The notes beneath the pieces are model-generated. The model saw only the letters and a program-made list of their open reading frames with translations, searched no databases and was not told the origin of the DNA. The position numbers and the translations under genes are program-made. Of a DNA stretch of 64,000 bases, positions 35,619 to 49,400 are shown in pieces. Location: the NCBI GenBank assembly GCA_965227935.1, contig CBDDGS010000043.1, positions 1,240,001 to 1,304,000 of the forward strand, written 5' to 3'. Positions within the stretch are counted from its first letter, which is position 1. Each line of letters opens with the position of its first letter. The stretch comes from JAWPMT01 sp965227935. GTDB lineage: Bacteria > Bacteroidota > Bacteroidia > Cytophagales > Cyclobacteriaceae.

Positions 35619-38600
35619 CTATTTGCTGATTACGACAAAACCTGACAGCGGCGCACTGCCATCCCCAAGGTCGATGAGGTAGTAGTACGTGCCGTCGGGA
35701 ACGCGTTTGTCACCGTAGACGATTCCAAAATTTGACTCGCTCGTCCATATGCGATCCTGGTTGTTGTAACCGGCTATTTCAAATACTTTGTTGCCCCATC
35801 TATTGAAGATCTGAACAGTATTATTGGGATAATCCTCGATATCCTCAATGTAGAAGAAGTCATTGATCCCATCGCCATTGGGAGTGAACCCGGGACGCGG
35901 CTCCACCATTGGGACACAGGGGTCTCGGTCCAAATAATCTGGCGTGCCATCATCGTCGCAATCATCATTTTTCAAATCGCCATCGCCATTATCATCTTCT
36001 TCAAAATCTGGAATGCCGTCATTATCACGGTCGCATAGGTCCGCGTCAAGGAAATCGGCGGTCCCGTCATTGTCGCAGTCATCGTCATAAAAATCACTAT
36101 TTTCATTCCCGTCCTCCAGATCGTCCCTTATGCCATCTCCATCACTGTCGCAATAATCCGGGTCCAGATAATTGGGCTGGCCATCCCCGTCGCAGTCATC
36201 ATTGGACAAGTCACCATCACCATCCGTGTCCTCGTCGACATCCAGGATCCCGTCTCCGTCAGTATCGACTGGTGTGTCGATTACAATTGTTAATTGTGAA
36301 TCCCCGGATACGCTGTTGCCGGCGCTATCCGTACTGGTTACGATAATCTCGTAATCACCCTCAGCCAGGCCAGTAAATGGACCTCCTGAAGACGGAGAGT
36401 CGACTTCTGTGTCAATACTCCAGTTGCCATCACTGTCTGCAGAGGTGGTGAACGTCACTCCATCAATCACTATAGTGAGTGTCGATCCTGCCTCAGCCGT
36501 ACCTGTCAACGTTGGTGTCGTATCATTCGTGGTCCCAGACGTAATCGTTGGCGCCACAGGAGCTGTCGTATCGATGGTCACCTCGTCTATCGAGCCATCC
36601 AATGAGCTGTTGCCCGCATCATCAAAACTGGTCACCTGCACATCGAATACTCCATCTGCGAGTCCTGTGAATGGGCCTCCCGAGCTTGGCGACAACGTCT
36701 CAGTATCCACGCTCCAGTTGCCATCATTGTCTGCCGAGGTGGTGAACGTTACGCCATCGATGACTACAGCGACTGTTGTTCCTGCTTCCGCAGACCCTGT
36801 CACGACTGGTGTGGGATCGTTGGAGAGCTGCGTGTTGATTATGGGTGTGGATGGCCCTGTGGTATCAATCACAAGCTCTCCACTGCTCGTATCACTGGCG
36901 CTGGCCCCCGAACCGTCGGTACTGGTCACAGACACATCCTGTGATCCTTCTGCCAAGCCGGTGAATGGACCGCCTGCCGTTGGTGTCTCGGTCTCTGTAT
37001 CCAAGCTCCAATTACCCCCCTCGTCCGCAGTCGTGGTAAATGTCACTCCGTCTACGACCACTGTAATTGTCGTGCCTGCGTCTGCGGTTCCCGTCAAAAT
37101 CGGGGTCGTATCGTTGGTCACCTGGCTATTGATAGTCGGCACTGAAGGTCCACCGGTGGTAATGACTAATTCGGAACTGCTTCCGTCACTGGCAGAATTG
37201 CCGGCACCATCAGTGCTCGTTATCGCTATATCATAATCCCCTTCTGAAAGACCTGTAAACGGACCGCCGGCTGTCGGTGTGTCCGTCTCAGTGTCAACAC
37301 TCCAGTCGCCACTACCGTCGGCAGTCGTTGTAAAGGTTACCCCATCAATCACCACCGTCACAGTCGTTCCAGCCTCCGCTGTACCTGTCAAAGTCGGAGT
37401 TGTATCATTCGTCGTCTGTGACGTGACTGTCGGCGTCGAAGGAGCTGTCGTGTCAATCGTCACCTCGTTTGAGGTACCATCAGAGGTACTGTTGCCGGCA
37501 CCATCGGTGCTGGTCACAGCTATTTCATAATCCCCTTCTGAAAGACCAGTGAATGGTCCGCCAGCTGTCGGTGTATCTGAGCCGGTGTCTACACTCCAAT
37601 CGCCGCTGCCGTCTGCAGTTGTCGTGAAGGTCACTCCATCAATCACCACCGTCACAGTCGTTCCAGCCTCCGCTGTACCTGTCAAAGTCGGAGTTGTATC
37701 ATTCGTGGTCTGAGAGGCAATTGTTGGAGTCGCAGGAGCAGTTGTATCGATCGTCAGCTCATTCGCAGATCCGTCCGAAGTGTTGTTGCCGGCACCATCG
37801 GTGCTGGTCACAGCTATTTCATAATCCCCTTCTGAAAGGCCCGTGAATGGTCCGCCAGCCGTTGGCGTGTCTGTCCCGGTGTCAACACTCCAATCGCCAC
37901 TACCGTCGGCGGTCGTCGTGAAGGTTACCCCGTCAATCACCACCGTCACAGTCGTTCCAGCCTCCGCTGTACCTGTCAAAGTCGGAGTTGTATCATTCGT
38001 GGTCTGAGTGGCAATTGTTGGAGTCGCAGGAGCAGTTGTATCGATCGTTAGCTCATTCGTAGATCCGTCCGAAGTACTGTTGCCTGCACTATCAGTGCTC
38101 GTTATCGCTATATCATAATCCCCCTCCGAAAGGCCCGTGAATGGTCCGCCAGCTGTTGGTGTGTCTGAGCCGGTGTCTACACTCCAATCGCCGCTGCCGT
38201 CTGCAGTTGTCGTGAAGGTCACTCCATCAATCACCACCGTCACAGTTGTTCCAGCCTCCGCTATACCTGTCAATGTCGGAGTTGTGTCATTCGTGGTCTG
38301 AGAGGCAATTGTTGGAGTCGCAGGAGCAGTCGTATCGATCGTGAGCTCATTCGTCGATCCGTCCGAAGTGCTGTTCCCTGCACCATCAGTGCTGGTCACC
38401 GCTATATCATAGTCCCCTTCCGAAAGGCCCGTGAATGGACCTCCTGCTGTCGGTGTGTCCGTCTCAGTGTCTACAGTCCAGTCGCCACTACCGTCGGTAG
38501 TCGTGGTAAAGGTCACTCCATCAATCACCACCGTCACAGTTGTTCCAGCCTCCGCTGTACCTGTCAATGTCGGAGTTGTGTCATTCGTGGTCTGAGAGGC

Positions 38601-39730
38601 AATTGTTGGAGTCGCAGGTGCCGTCGTATCGATCGTTAGCTCATTCGTCGATCCGTCCGAAGTGTTGTTGCCGGCACCATCGGTGCTGGTCACAGCTATT
38701 TCATAATCCCCTTCTGAAAGGCCCATGAATGGCCCGCCAGCTGTCGGTGTGTCTGAGCCGGTGTCTACACTCCAATCGCCGCTGCCGTCTGCAGTTGTCG
38801 TGAAGGTCACTCCATCAATCACCACCGTCACAGTTGTTCCAGCCTCCGCTGTTCCTGTCAATGTCGGAGTTGTGTCATTCGTGGTCTGAGAGGCAATTGT
38901 TGGAGTCGCAGGAGCAGTCGTATCGATCGTTAGCTCATTCGTCGATCCGTCCGAAGTGCTGTTGCCGGCACCATCGGTGCTGGTCACAGCTATTTCATAA
39001 TCCCCCTCCGAAAGGCCCGTGAATGGTCCGCCAGCTGTCGGTGTGTCTGTCCCGGTGTCAACACTCCAGTCGCCACTTCCGTCGGCAGTCGTCGTGAATG
39101 TTACTCCATCAATTACCACCGTCACGGTCGTTCCAGCCTCCGCTGTTCCTGTCAAAGTCGGAGTTGTATCATTCGTCGTCTGTGACGTGACTGTCGGCGT
39201 CGAAGGAGCTGTCGTGTCAATCGTCACCTCATTTGAGGTACCATCAGAGGTACTGTTGCCTGCAGCATCAGTACTGGTCACCGCTATATCATAGTCCCCT
39301 TCTGAAAGACCAGTGAATGGGCCGCCAGCTGTCGGTGTGTCTGTCCCGGTGTCAACACTCCAGTCGCCACTTCCGTCGGCAGTCGTCGTGAAGGTCACTC
39401 CATCAATCACCACTGTCACAGTTGTTCCAGCCTCCGCTGTTCCTGTCAAAGTAGGCGTCGTATCATTCGTCGTCTGTGACGTGATTGTCGGCGTTGAAGG
39501 AGCTGTCATGTCAATCGTCACCTCGTTTGAGGTCCCATCAGAGGTACTGTTGCCCGCACCATCGGCGCTTGTCACCGCTATATCGTAGTCCCCTTCTGAC
39601 AAGACAGTAAACGGACCGCCTGCTGTCGGTGTGTCTGTCTCCGTGTCTACACTCCAGTCGCCACTTCCGTCGGCAGTCGTGGTAAAGGTTACCCCGTCAA
39701 TCACCACCGTCACAGTCGTTCCAGCCTCCG
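35619..39730 (-). CDS. Giant T9SS type B adhesin, C-terminal part (after frameshift)
   Basis: This frame carries the rest of the adhesin of 39697-50385. The two are separated by one extra base near 39731. The first Met in the frame is at 39713, inside a repeat, so it is not a natural start. The part holds eleven further Ig-like repeats of about 98 residues (TPTLTGTAEAGTTVTVVIDGVTF), then calcium-binding thrombospondin type 3-like repeats (DTDGDGILDVDEDTDGDGD, DSDGDGIRDDLEDG, DRDNDGIPDFEEDD). It ends with the gliding-motility-associated (T9SS type B) sorting domain (GFTPNGDGINDFF ... VQIFNRWGNKVFEIAGY). Repaired, the full protein would have 4921 residues (14766 coding bases). PorP/SprF follows 19 bases on. 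Confidence 0.85.
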
Positions 39731-40430
39731 CCTGTTCCTGTCAAAGTAGGCGTCGTATCATTCGTCGTCTGTGACGTGACTGTCGGCGTCGAAGGAGCTG
39801 TCGTGTCAATGGTCACCTCGTTTGAGGTACCATCAGAGGTACTGTTGCCTGCAGCGTCAATGCTGGTCACCGCTAGATCATAGTCCCCTTCCGAAAGGCC
39901 CGTGAATGGTCCGCCTGCTGTCGGTGTGTCTGTCTCCGTGTCTACACTCCAGTCGCCACTACCGTCGGCAGTCGTCGTAAAGGTTACCCCGTCAATCACC
40001 ACCGTCACAGTGGTTCCAGCCTCCGCTGTACCTGTCAATGTCGGAGTTGTATCATTCGTGGTCTGAGAGGCAATTGTTGGAGTCGCAGGTGCCGTCGTAT
40101 CGATCGTTAGCTCATTAGTCGATCCGTCCGAAGTACTGTTCCCTGCACCATCAGTGCTGGTCACCGCTAGATCATAGTCCCCTTCCGAAAGGCCCGTGAA
40201 TGGACCTCCTGCTGTCGGTGTGTCCGTCTCAGTGTCTACAGTCCAGTCGCCACTACCGTCGGTAGTCGTGGCAAAGGTTACCCCGTCAATCACCACCGTC
40301 ACAGTCGTCCCGGCCTCAGCGGTACCTGTCAAAGTCGGAGTTGTATCATTCGTCGTCTGAGAGGCAATTGTTGGAGTCGCAGGAGCAGTCGTATCAATAG
40401 TCAGTTCATTGCTTGATATGTCCGAAGTAT
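36300..40430. repeat. Tandem 294-bp Ig-like coding repeats (about 14 copies)
   Basis: A 98-residue unit, encoded by 294 bp on the minus strand, repeats about 14 times; the copies nearest the C-terminus (36.3-37.2 kb) are most diverged. Several neighbours are nearly identical over 100 or more bases, and the frameshift at about 39731 is within one copy. Confidence 0.8.
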
Positions 40431-43400
40431 TACATAAACCATTTGATGCCGTTGCGACGACCTCATTGCCCCCGTTCACATCCGGACTAAATGTCCCGCT
40501 TGTCGGTGTGTCTGCCGATGTATCAATACTCCAGTCACCAGATCCATCTGCTGTCGTGCTGTAGGTTGCCCCACCGACAACAACTGTTACCGTATTGCCA
40601 GCGTCGGCCGTTCCTGTAATTGTAGGAGAAGCGTTGTTGGTGTGCAGTGTGTTGACCGTAGGAATGCCTGGAGCACCCGGATCGCTTAGCGTCACATCGA
40701 TGTTATCCGTAGACGTGCAGCCCGATACCGTGATCGTGATGTCGTTGTAAACGCCTGCTCCCAATCCGCTGATCGTTGCGGAGCCACTGCTGACACTCAC
40801 ACCCGTAAACGTCTGGGCTGCCAGAGCACCATCTACATAGTTCAGCGTGTAACTGCCATCGGCCACACCCGTGAAGTCCAGGGTGATGCTACCATCCGTA
40901 GTACTGCAGGTCGATGGATTCGAGCTGCTGTTCAGGGTGACCGTTGGCGTCGTCGGATCGCTTAGCGTCACATCGATGTTATCCGTAGACGTGCAGCCCG
41001 ATATTGTGATCGTAATGTCGTTGTAAACGCCAGCACCCAATCCGCTGATCGTTGCGGAGCCACTGCTAACACTCACACCCGTGAAGGTCTGGGCTGCCAG
41101 GGCACCATCTACATAGTTCAGCGTGTAACTGCCATCTGCCACACCCGTGAAGTCCAAAGTGATGCTGCCATCTGTAGCACTGCACGTCGATGGATTCGAA
41201 CTGCTGTTGAGGGATATTGTAGGAGTCGTCGGATCGCTTACCGTCACATCGATGTTGTCGGTAGACGTGCAGCCCGATACCGTGATCGTGATGTCGTTGT
41301 AAACACCAGCGCCCAATCCGCTGATCGTTGCTGAGCCACTGCTAACGCTCACACCCGTAAAGGTCTGGGCTGCCAAGGCACCATCTACATAGTTCAGCGT
41401 GTAACTGCCATCTGCTACACCCGTGAAGTCCAAAGTGATGCTGCCATCCGTACCACTGCAAGTCGATGGGTTCGAGCTGCTGTTCAGGGTGATCGTTGGC
41501 GTTGTCGGATCGCTCAGCGTCACATCGATGTTGTCGGTCGACGTGCAGCCTGATACCGTGATCGTGATGTCGTTGTAAACACCAGCACCTAATCCGCTGA
41601 TCGTTGCTGAGCCACTGCTAACACTTACACCCGTAAAGGTCTGGGCTGCCAATGCACCATCTACATAGTTCAGCGTGTAACTGCCATCGGCCACGCCTGT
41701 GAAGTCCAGGGTGATGCTGCCATCTGTACCACTGCACGTCGATGGGTTCGAACTGCTGTTGAGGGTGATCGTTGGCGTTGTCGGATCGCTCAGCGTCACA
41801 TCGATGTTGTCGGTAGACGTGCAGCCTGATACCGTGATCGTGATGTCGTTGTAAACACCAGCACCTAATCCGCTGATCGTTGCTGAGCCACTGCTAACAC
41901 TCACACCCGTAAAGGTCTGGGCTGCCAGTGCCCCATCCACATAGTTCAATGTGTAACTGCCATCGGCCACACCCGTGAAGTCCAGGGTGATGCTGCCATC
42001 CGTACCACTGCAGGTCGTTGGGTTCGAACTGCTGTTCAGGGTGATCGTTGGGGTTGTCGGATCGCTCAGCGTCACATCGATGTTGTCGGTAGACGTGCAG
42101 CCTGATACCGTGATCGTGATGTCGTTGTAAACACCAGCACCTAATCCGCTGATCGTTGCTGAGCCACTGCTAACACTTACACCCGTAAAGGTCTGTGCCG
42201 CCAAAGCACCATCTACATAATTCAGCGTGTAACTGCCATCTGCTACACCCGTGAAGTCCAGGGTGATGCTGCCATCCGTAGCACTACAGGTCGATGGGTT
42301 CGAGCTGCTGTTCAGGGTGACCGTTGGCGTTGTCGGATCGCTCAGCGTCACATCGATGTTGTCGGTAGACGTGCAGCCTGATACCGTGATCGTGATGTCG
42401 TTGTAAACACCAGCACCTAATCCGCTGATCGTTGCTGAGCCACTGCTAACACTCACACCCGTAAAGGTCTGGGCTGCCAGTGCCCCATCCACATAGTTCA
42501 ATGTGTAACTGCCATCGGCCACACCCGTGAAGTCCAGGGTGATGCTGCCATCCGTACCACTGCAGGTCGTTGGGTTCGAACTGCTGTTCAGGGTGATCGT
42601 TGGGGTTGTCGGATCGCTCAATGTCACATCGATGTTATCTGTCGACGTGCAGCCTGATACCGTGATCGTGATGTCGTTGTAAACACCAGCACCCAATCCG
42701 CTGATCGTTGCGGATCCACTGCTCACACTTACACCTGTGAAGGTCTGGGCTGCCAGGGCACCATCTACATAGTTGAGCGTGTAACTGCCATCGGCCACAC
42801 CCGTGAAGTCCAATGTGATGCTGCCATCCGTAGCACTACAGGTCGAAGGGTTCGAACTGCTGTTCAGGGTGATCGTTGGCGTTGTCGGATCGCTCAATGT
42901 CACATCGATGTTGTCTGTCGACGTGCAGCCTGATACCGTGATCGTGATGTCGTTGTAAACGCCAGCACCCAATCCGCTGATCGTGGCAGAACCACTGCTG
43001 ACACTCACACCCGTGAAGGTCTGTGCAGCCAATGCGCCATCCACATAGTTCAGCGTGTAACTGCCATCGGCCACACCTGTGAAGTCCAGGGTGATGCTCC
43101 CATCCGTGGCACTGCACGTCGAAGGGTTCGAGCTGCTGTTCAGGGTGATCGTCGGGGTTCCTGGATCGCTCAGCGTCACATCGATGTTATCCGTAGACGT
43201 GCAGCCTGACACCGTGATCGTGATGTCATTGTAAACCCCAGCACCCAATCCGCTGATCGTTGCTGAACCACTGCTAACGCTCACACCCGTAAAGGTCTGG
43301 GCTGCCAGTGCCCCATCCACATAGTTCAATGTGTAACTGCCATCGGCCACACCCGTGAAGTCCAGGGTGATGCTACCATCCGTAGCACTGCAAGTCGATG

Positions 43401-46400
43401 GGTTCGAGCTGCTGTTCAGGGTGATCGTTGGGGTTGTCGGATCGCTCAGCGTCACATCGATGTTGTCTGTCGACGTGCAGCCTGATACTGTGATCGTGAT
43501 GTCGTTGTAAACACCAGCACCCAATCCGCTGATCGTTGCTGAGCCACTGCTAACGCTGACACCAGTAAACGTCTGGGCCGCCAATGCACCATCTACGTAG
43601 TTCAGCGTGTAACTGCCATCAGCTACACCCGTGAAGTCCAGGGTGATGCTACCATCCGTAGCACTGCACGTCGATGGATTCGAACTGCTGTTGAGGGTGA
43701 TAGTCGGAGTCGCCGGATCACTCAGCGTCACATCGATGTTGTCTGTCGACGTGCAGCCTGATACGGTGATCGTGATGTCGTTGTAAACACCAGCACCCAG
43801 ACCGCTGATCGTTGCAGAACCACTGCTCACACTTACACCCGTGAAGGTCTGGGCTGCCAATGCACCATCTACGTAGTTCAGCGTGTAACTGCCATCGGCC
43901 ACACCCGTGAAGTCCAGGGTGATGCTGCCATCCGTAGCACTACAGGTCGATGGGTTCGAGCTGCTGTTGAGGGTGATCGTTGGGGTCGTCGGATCGCTCA
44001 GCGTCACATCGATGTTATCCGTAGACGTGCAGCCTGATACTGTGATTGTGATGTCGTTGTAAACACCAGCACCCAATCCGCTGATCGTTGCTGAGCCACT
44101 GCTAACACTTACACCAGTAAACGTCTGGGCTGCCAGGGCGCCATCCACATAGTTCAGTGTGTAACTGCCATCGGCCACGCCCGTGAAGTCCAATGTGATG
44201 CTACCATCCGTACCACTACAAGTCGAAGGGTTGGAGCTGCTGTTCAGGGTGATCGTCGGTGTTGTCGGATCGCTCAGCGTCACATCGATGTTATCGGTAG
44301 ACGTACAGCCTGATACTGTGATCGTGATGTCGTTGTAAACACCAGCACCCAGACCGCTGATCGTCGCAGAGCCGCTGCTAACACTTACACCTGTGAACGT
44401 CTGGGCTGCCAGGGCACCATCTACATAGTTCAGCGTGTAACTGCCATCGGCTACACCCGTGAAGTCCAATGTGATGTTACCATCCGTAGCACTGCAAGTC
44501 GATGGGTTCGAGCTGCTGTTCAGGGATATCGTTGGCGTTGTCGGATCGCTCAATGTCACATCGATGTTGTCGGTCGACGTGCAGCCTGATACCGTGATCG
44601 TGATGTCGTTGTAAACGCCAGCACCCAATCCGCTGATCGTGGCAGAACCACTGCTGACACTCACACCCGTGAAGGTCTGTGCAGCCAATGCGCCATCCAC
44701 ATAGTTCAGCGTGTAACTGCCATCGGCCACACCTGTGAAGTCCAGGGTGATGCTCCCATCCGTGGCACTGCACGTCGAAGGGTTCGAGCTGCTGTTCAGG
44801 GTGATCGTTGGCGTCGTCGGATCGCTTAGCGTCACATCGATGTTATCCGTAGACGTGCAGCCCGATATTGTGATCGTAATGTCGTTGTAAACGCCAGCAC
44901 CCAGACCGCTGATCGTTGCAGAGCCACTGCTAACACTCACACCCGTGAACGTCTGGGCTGCCAATGCACCATCTACGTAGTTGAGCGTGTAACTGCCATC
45001 GGCCACACCCGTGAAGTCCAGGGTGATGCTGCCATCCGTAGCACTACAGGTCGATGGGTTCGAACTGCTGTTCAGGGTAATCGTTGGGGTCGTCGGATCA
45101 CTCAGCGTCACATCGATGTTATCCGTAGACGTGCAGCCCGATACCGTGATCGTGATGTCATTGTAAACGCCAGCACCCAATCCGCTGATCGTGGCAGAGC
45201 CACTACTAACGCTCACGCCCGTGAACGTCTGGGCTGCCAGAGCACCATCTACATAGTTGAGCGTGTAACTGCCATCTGCTACACCCGTGAAGTCCAAAGT
45301 GATGCTGCCATCCGTAGCACTACAGGTCGATGGGTTCGAGCTGCTGTTCAGGGTGATCGTTGGCGTTGTCGGATCGCTTAGCGTCACATCGATGTTATCC
45401 GTAGAGGTACAACCCGATATCGTGATCGTGATGTCGTTGTAAACACCCGCGCCCAATCCGCTGATCGTGGCAGAACCACTGCTCACACTCACACCCGTAA
45501 AGGTCTGCGCTGCCAGGGCGCCATCCACATAGTTCAGCGTGTAACTGCCATCTGCCACGCCTGTGAAGTCCAGGGTGATGCTGCCATCCGTAGCACTGCA
45601 CGTCGATGGGTTCGAACTGCTGTTCAGGGATATCGTCGGAGTTCCTGGATCGCTCAGCGTCACATCGATGTTATCGGTAGACGTGCAGCCTGATACCGTG
45701 ATCGTGATGTCGTTGTAAACGCCAGCACCCAATCCGCTGATCGTAGCAGAACCACTGCTAACACTTACGCCCGTAAACGTCTGGGCTGCCAATGCACCAT
45801 CTACATAGTTCAGCGTGTAACTGCCATCGGCCACACCTGTGAAGTCCAAAGTGATGCTACCATCTGTAGCACTGCAGGTCGAGGGGTTGGAGCTGCTGTT
45901 GAGGGATATTGTAGGAGTCGTCGGATCGCTCAGGGTGACATCGATGTTATCCGTAGACGTGCAGCCCGATACCGTGATCGTGATGTCGTTGTAAACACCA
46001 GCACCCAATCCGCTGATCGTTGCGGAGCCACTGCTAACACTTACGCCCGTGAACGTCTGCGCTGCCAATGCACCATCTACATAGTTCAGCGTGTAACTGC
46101 CATCGGCCACACCTGTGAAGTCCAGGGTGATGCTGCCATCCGTACCACTACAAGTCGAAGGGTTCGAACTGCTGTTCAGGGTGATCGTTGGCGTCGTCGG
46201 ATCGCTCAATGTCACATCGATGTTGTCTGTCGACGTGCAGCCTGATACCGTGATCGTGATGTCGTTGTAAACACCAGCACCCAATCCGCTGATTGTAGCA
46301 GAACCACTGCTAACACTTACGCCCGTGAACGTCTGCGCTGCCAATGCACCATCTACATAGTTCAGCGTGTAACTGCCATCTGCCACACCTGTGAAGTCTA

Positions 46401-49400
46401 AGGTGATGCTGCCATCCGTGGCACTACAGGTCGATGGGTTCGAACTGCTGTTCAGGGTGATCGTTGGCGTCGTCGGATCGCTCAGTGTCACATCGATGTT
46501 ATCTGTCGACGTACAGCCCGATACCGTGACCGTGATGTCGTTGTAAACGCCAGCGCCCAATCCGCTGATCGTGGCAGAACCACTGCTCACACTCACACCC
46601 GTAAAGGTCTGCGCTGCCAGGGCGCCATCCACATAGTTCAGCGTGTAACTGCCATCTGCCACGCCTGTGAAGTCCAGGGTGATGCTGCCATCCGTAGCAC
46701 TGCACGTCGATGGGTTCGAACTGCTGTTCAGGGAAATAGCTGGAGGAGTAGGATCAGAGATCGTGATGTCCGGGAAGCCCGTACTAACACACCCTGATAA
46801 AGTCAAACTCAAATCATTATAAGCACCAGCCGTCGTTGAAATGGTCGCCGCATTGCTGGCCACAGAAACACCAGAGAAGCTTTGAGAGGCTCCGACACCA
46901 TCCTTGTAGTCAATAGTATAGGTGCCATCGGGAACATTGGTGAATGTCAAATTGATTGAGCCGTTGCCTCCACACGTCGCGGGATTTGTTCTTGTGGCAG
47001 AAATGGAATGCGTCGCAGGATCGCTAATGGTAACCGACAGACCATTCTCCAATGTGCAGGCGGTCACCGGATCCACCGCATTGATATTCGTATATGTCCC
47101 AGCAGAAGCGGTCACTGTCGCACTACCAGAGGTCACCGTGACGCCGGCGAAGCTGCCATCATCATGGTTTACCGTATAGCTGCCATCTGCGAGCCCAGTA
47201 AAGGTTAAATTAAACGACCCATTTCCCCCGCAAGACGCAGGGTTCGAGCTACCCGCTAAAGCGATGGTCAAAGAAGGGTCCGAGAGAACAATTGGTCCGA
47301 CATTGTTGGACTTGCAGCCATCAGCAGTATTGACAATATTAATATTGGAATAAGTACCCACTCCCAGGCCGGACAAGGAGATATTACCAGAAGCGTCGCT
47401 TGCCAGGCTCGCGGATTGCGTCGCACCATCTTTCATGTAATTCACCGTATAAGAAGTGACTGCGGCAATAGAGCTCGTCAAAGAAATCGACCCATCTGTT
47501 CCCCCACAAGTGGTAGGATCGCTTCCTGCTCCCAGGGACAATGTGGGAGAGGACGCATTCGTGAGAACAACGGGACCGGCAATGACATTACCCGTGCAAC
47601 TCAAAGTGATCACCAATCCTGATACGGTTATATCGGTGTACTCCCCCGGGCCCAAATTGAGCAGGCTGATTTCCCCACTCCCATTAGCAGTCAACGAAGT
47701 ACTTGCTCCGACACCATCAACGTTGTAATCGACATTGTAAGACTGTCCAGATGATACTCCAGAGATGGTGATCGACCCATTGGGACTGGCACAATCTGTC
47801 GGATTAGCGGAAACATGCGAAATGCTAAACCCTTCCACCAAGACAGCTGTGTTACCAAATGTTGTCTCGCAAGTCACCCCTATTTTCGAGGCCTTTACGG
47901 CGATGGAAGTCACGGACGACGATAGGCCACTCGCCACCAAATCCAAAGCCGTCCCGTCCCCCAGAACGGCCGTACCCAAAGGATTGGACGATTGGTCTAC
48001 AAGCTGATAGACCACGAGGTTTTCCGTTGACGCTATGTTGAAAGTGATCGTCTTATCGGAGCAAACTGACGTGGAAGTCGTTGCTGAAACTGTTTGTGAA
48101 ACGGGGAGCAGGCAATCCACGGTAAATCCACTGACAACGTCACTGGCGCATAGCGACCCATTCTGGGAACTGACCCCAACAACACCTCCAGCAAAAAGGA
48201 CATTGTATCCGGCACTGGCTGCATCAAGACCTGAAATCGTCCAATCCCCCGATCCATCGACGGTTGCCGTAAAGCCGTCTTCAGCAATGCCATCGAGATG
48301 CAGTTGGATTGTATTCCCAGCCGTGCCAGTACCTGAAATGCTGGCATCGCCCTCATTGGCTGAGGAGGTAGTAATTGCAAGAGAGCCATCCATGGTCTGA
48401 GAAAAAATCTCAACTTCATTAGATAGTCCGCTTTCCAGCTCTCCCGTGTTCGTTACCGTGACAGCCATGAACGTGCCAGGTGAGAGATTTAGGCTCGATA
48501 TCGTCCAATCACCGCTTGCGGACACGGTGGCCATTCCCGACTGGGTATCTCCGGTGGTAACGCCTGCACTGGCTTTTGTGTAGAGGGTTACTGTACCTCC
48601 AACCTCGCTGGAATATCCACTTACAGAGGTGATTGTGCTACCAGTACAGTAGGTTCCTGCAATTGTCGGAGTCAATGACACACCACCCACTGTGGTACTT
48701 GCCTCTGCCGAACAAAGCCCCGTCTCAATTGATACGACCTTTACGGTCTGATCAGCGGAAAGCGTGACAGGTGTGAAAGACCAGGCACCCCCGGAAGCTG
48801 TGGTTGTCGCTTGCTCGGCGCCATCAAGGAACCAAGTGACGGAAGCGCCAGCAGTGGCGGCTCCGGACAGTGTCGTCGTAGCCGTGGTCAGCGATGTGTC
48901 AAAGGTCGGGGCAGTGGAGGCTGCAGCGCCCCCAGCGCAATATTCCACGGGATCAGATTCGCATTTGCCTGATTCCGTCTGCGTTACCTCTATTTGGCCG
49001 GAAGTAGGAAACCCACATCCACCTCCACCGGTACAACTCGACGTGTTCCCATTGCACTTCCAGGTCCAGGATCCATCTGCAGCTGCATAAACTGACCCAA
49101 AGCCGGTGGATTGAAGGACACCCTCAAAATATACTTTTATCTCAGCCCCTGCGATCGCACTACCCGCATCTCCGCACAGGCCTTTGGTGCTAATTGAAAA
49201 GGTCGTTGCCGCGCTTATCGCGTTGGAACAGGTAGCAGCGACAGTCACCGGATTGCAATCGGAATAGGATACAGATTTCTCGGTCCCAGCAGACACCGGA
49301 ACCACGGCTGTAGCGGTTATCTCCTCTCCAGCGACTAGTGCGGTCAGTCCCGAAAGCGTCCAAACACCAGATGCCACCACCGTACTGCCTTGCGAAAAGC

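Noticed and set aside
42836..46705. His/Cys/Trp-rich minus-strand frames repeated in the adhesin array
   Set aside because: They are the alternative frame of the 276-bp repeats and lack independent support.
36300..46752. CRISPR array suggested by regular repeats
   Set aside because: The units are 276 and 294 bp, contiguous without spacers, and encode protein in one frame.
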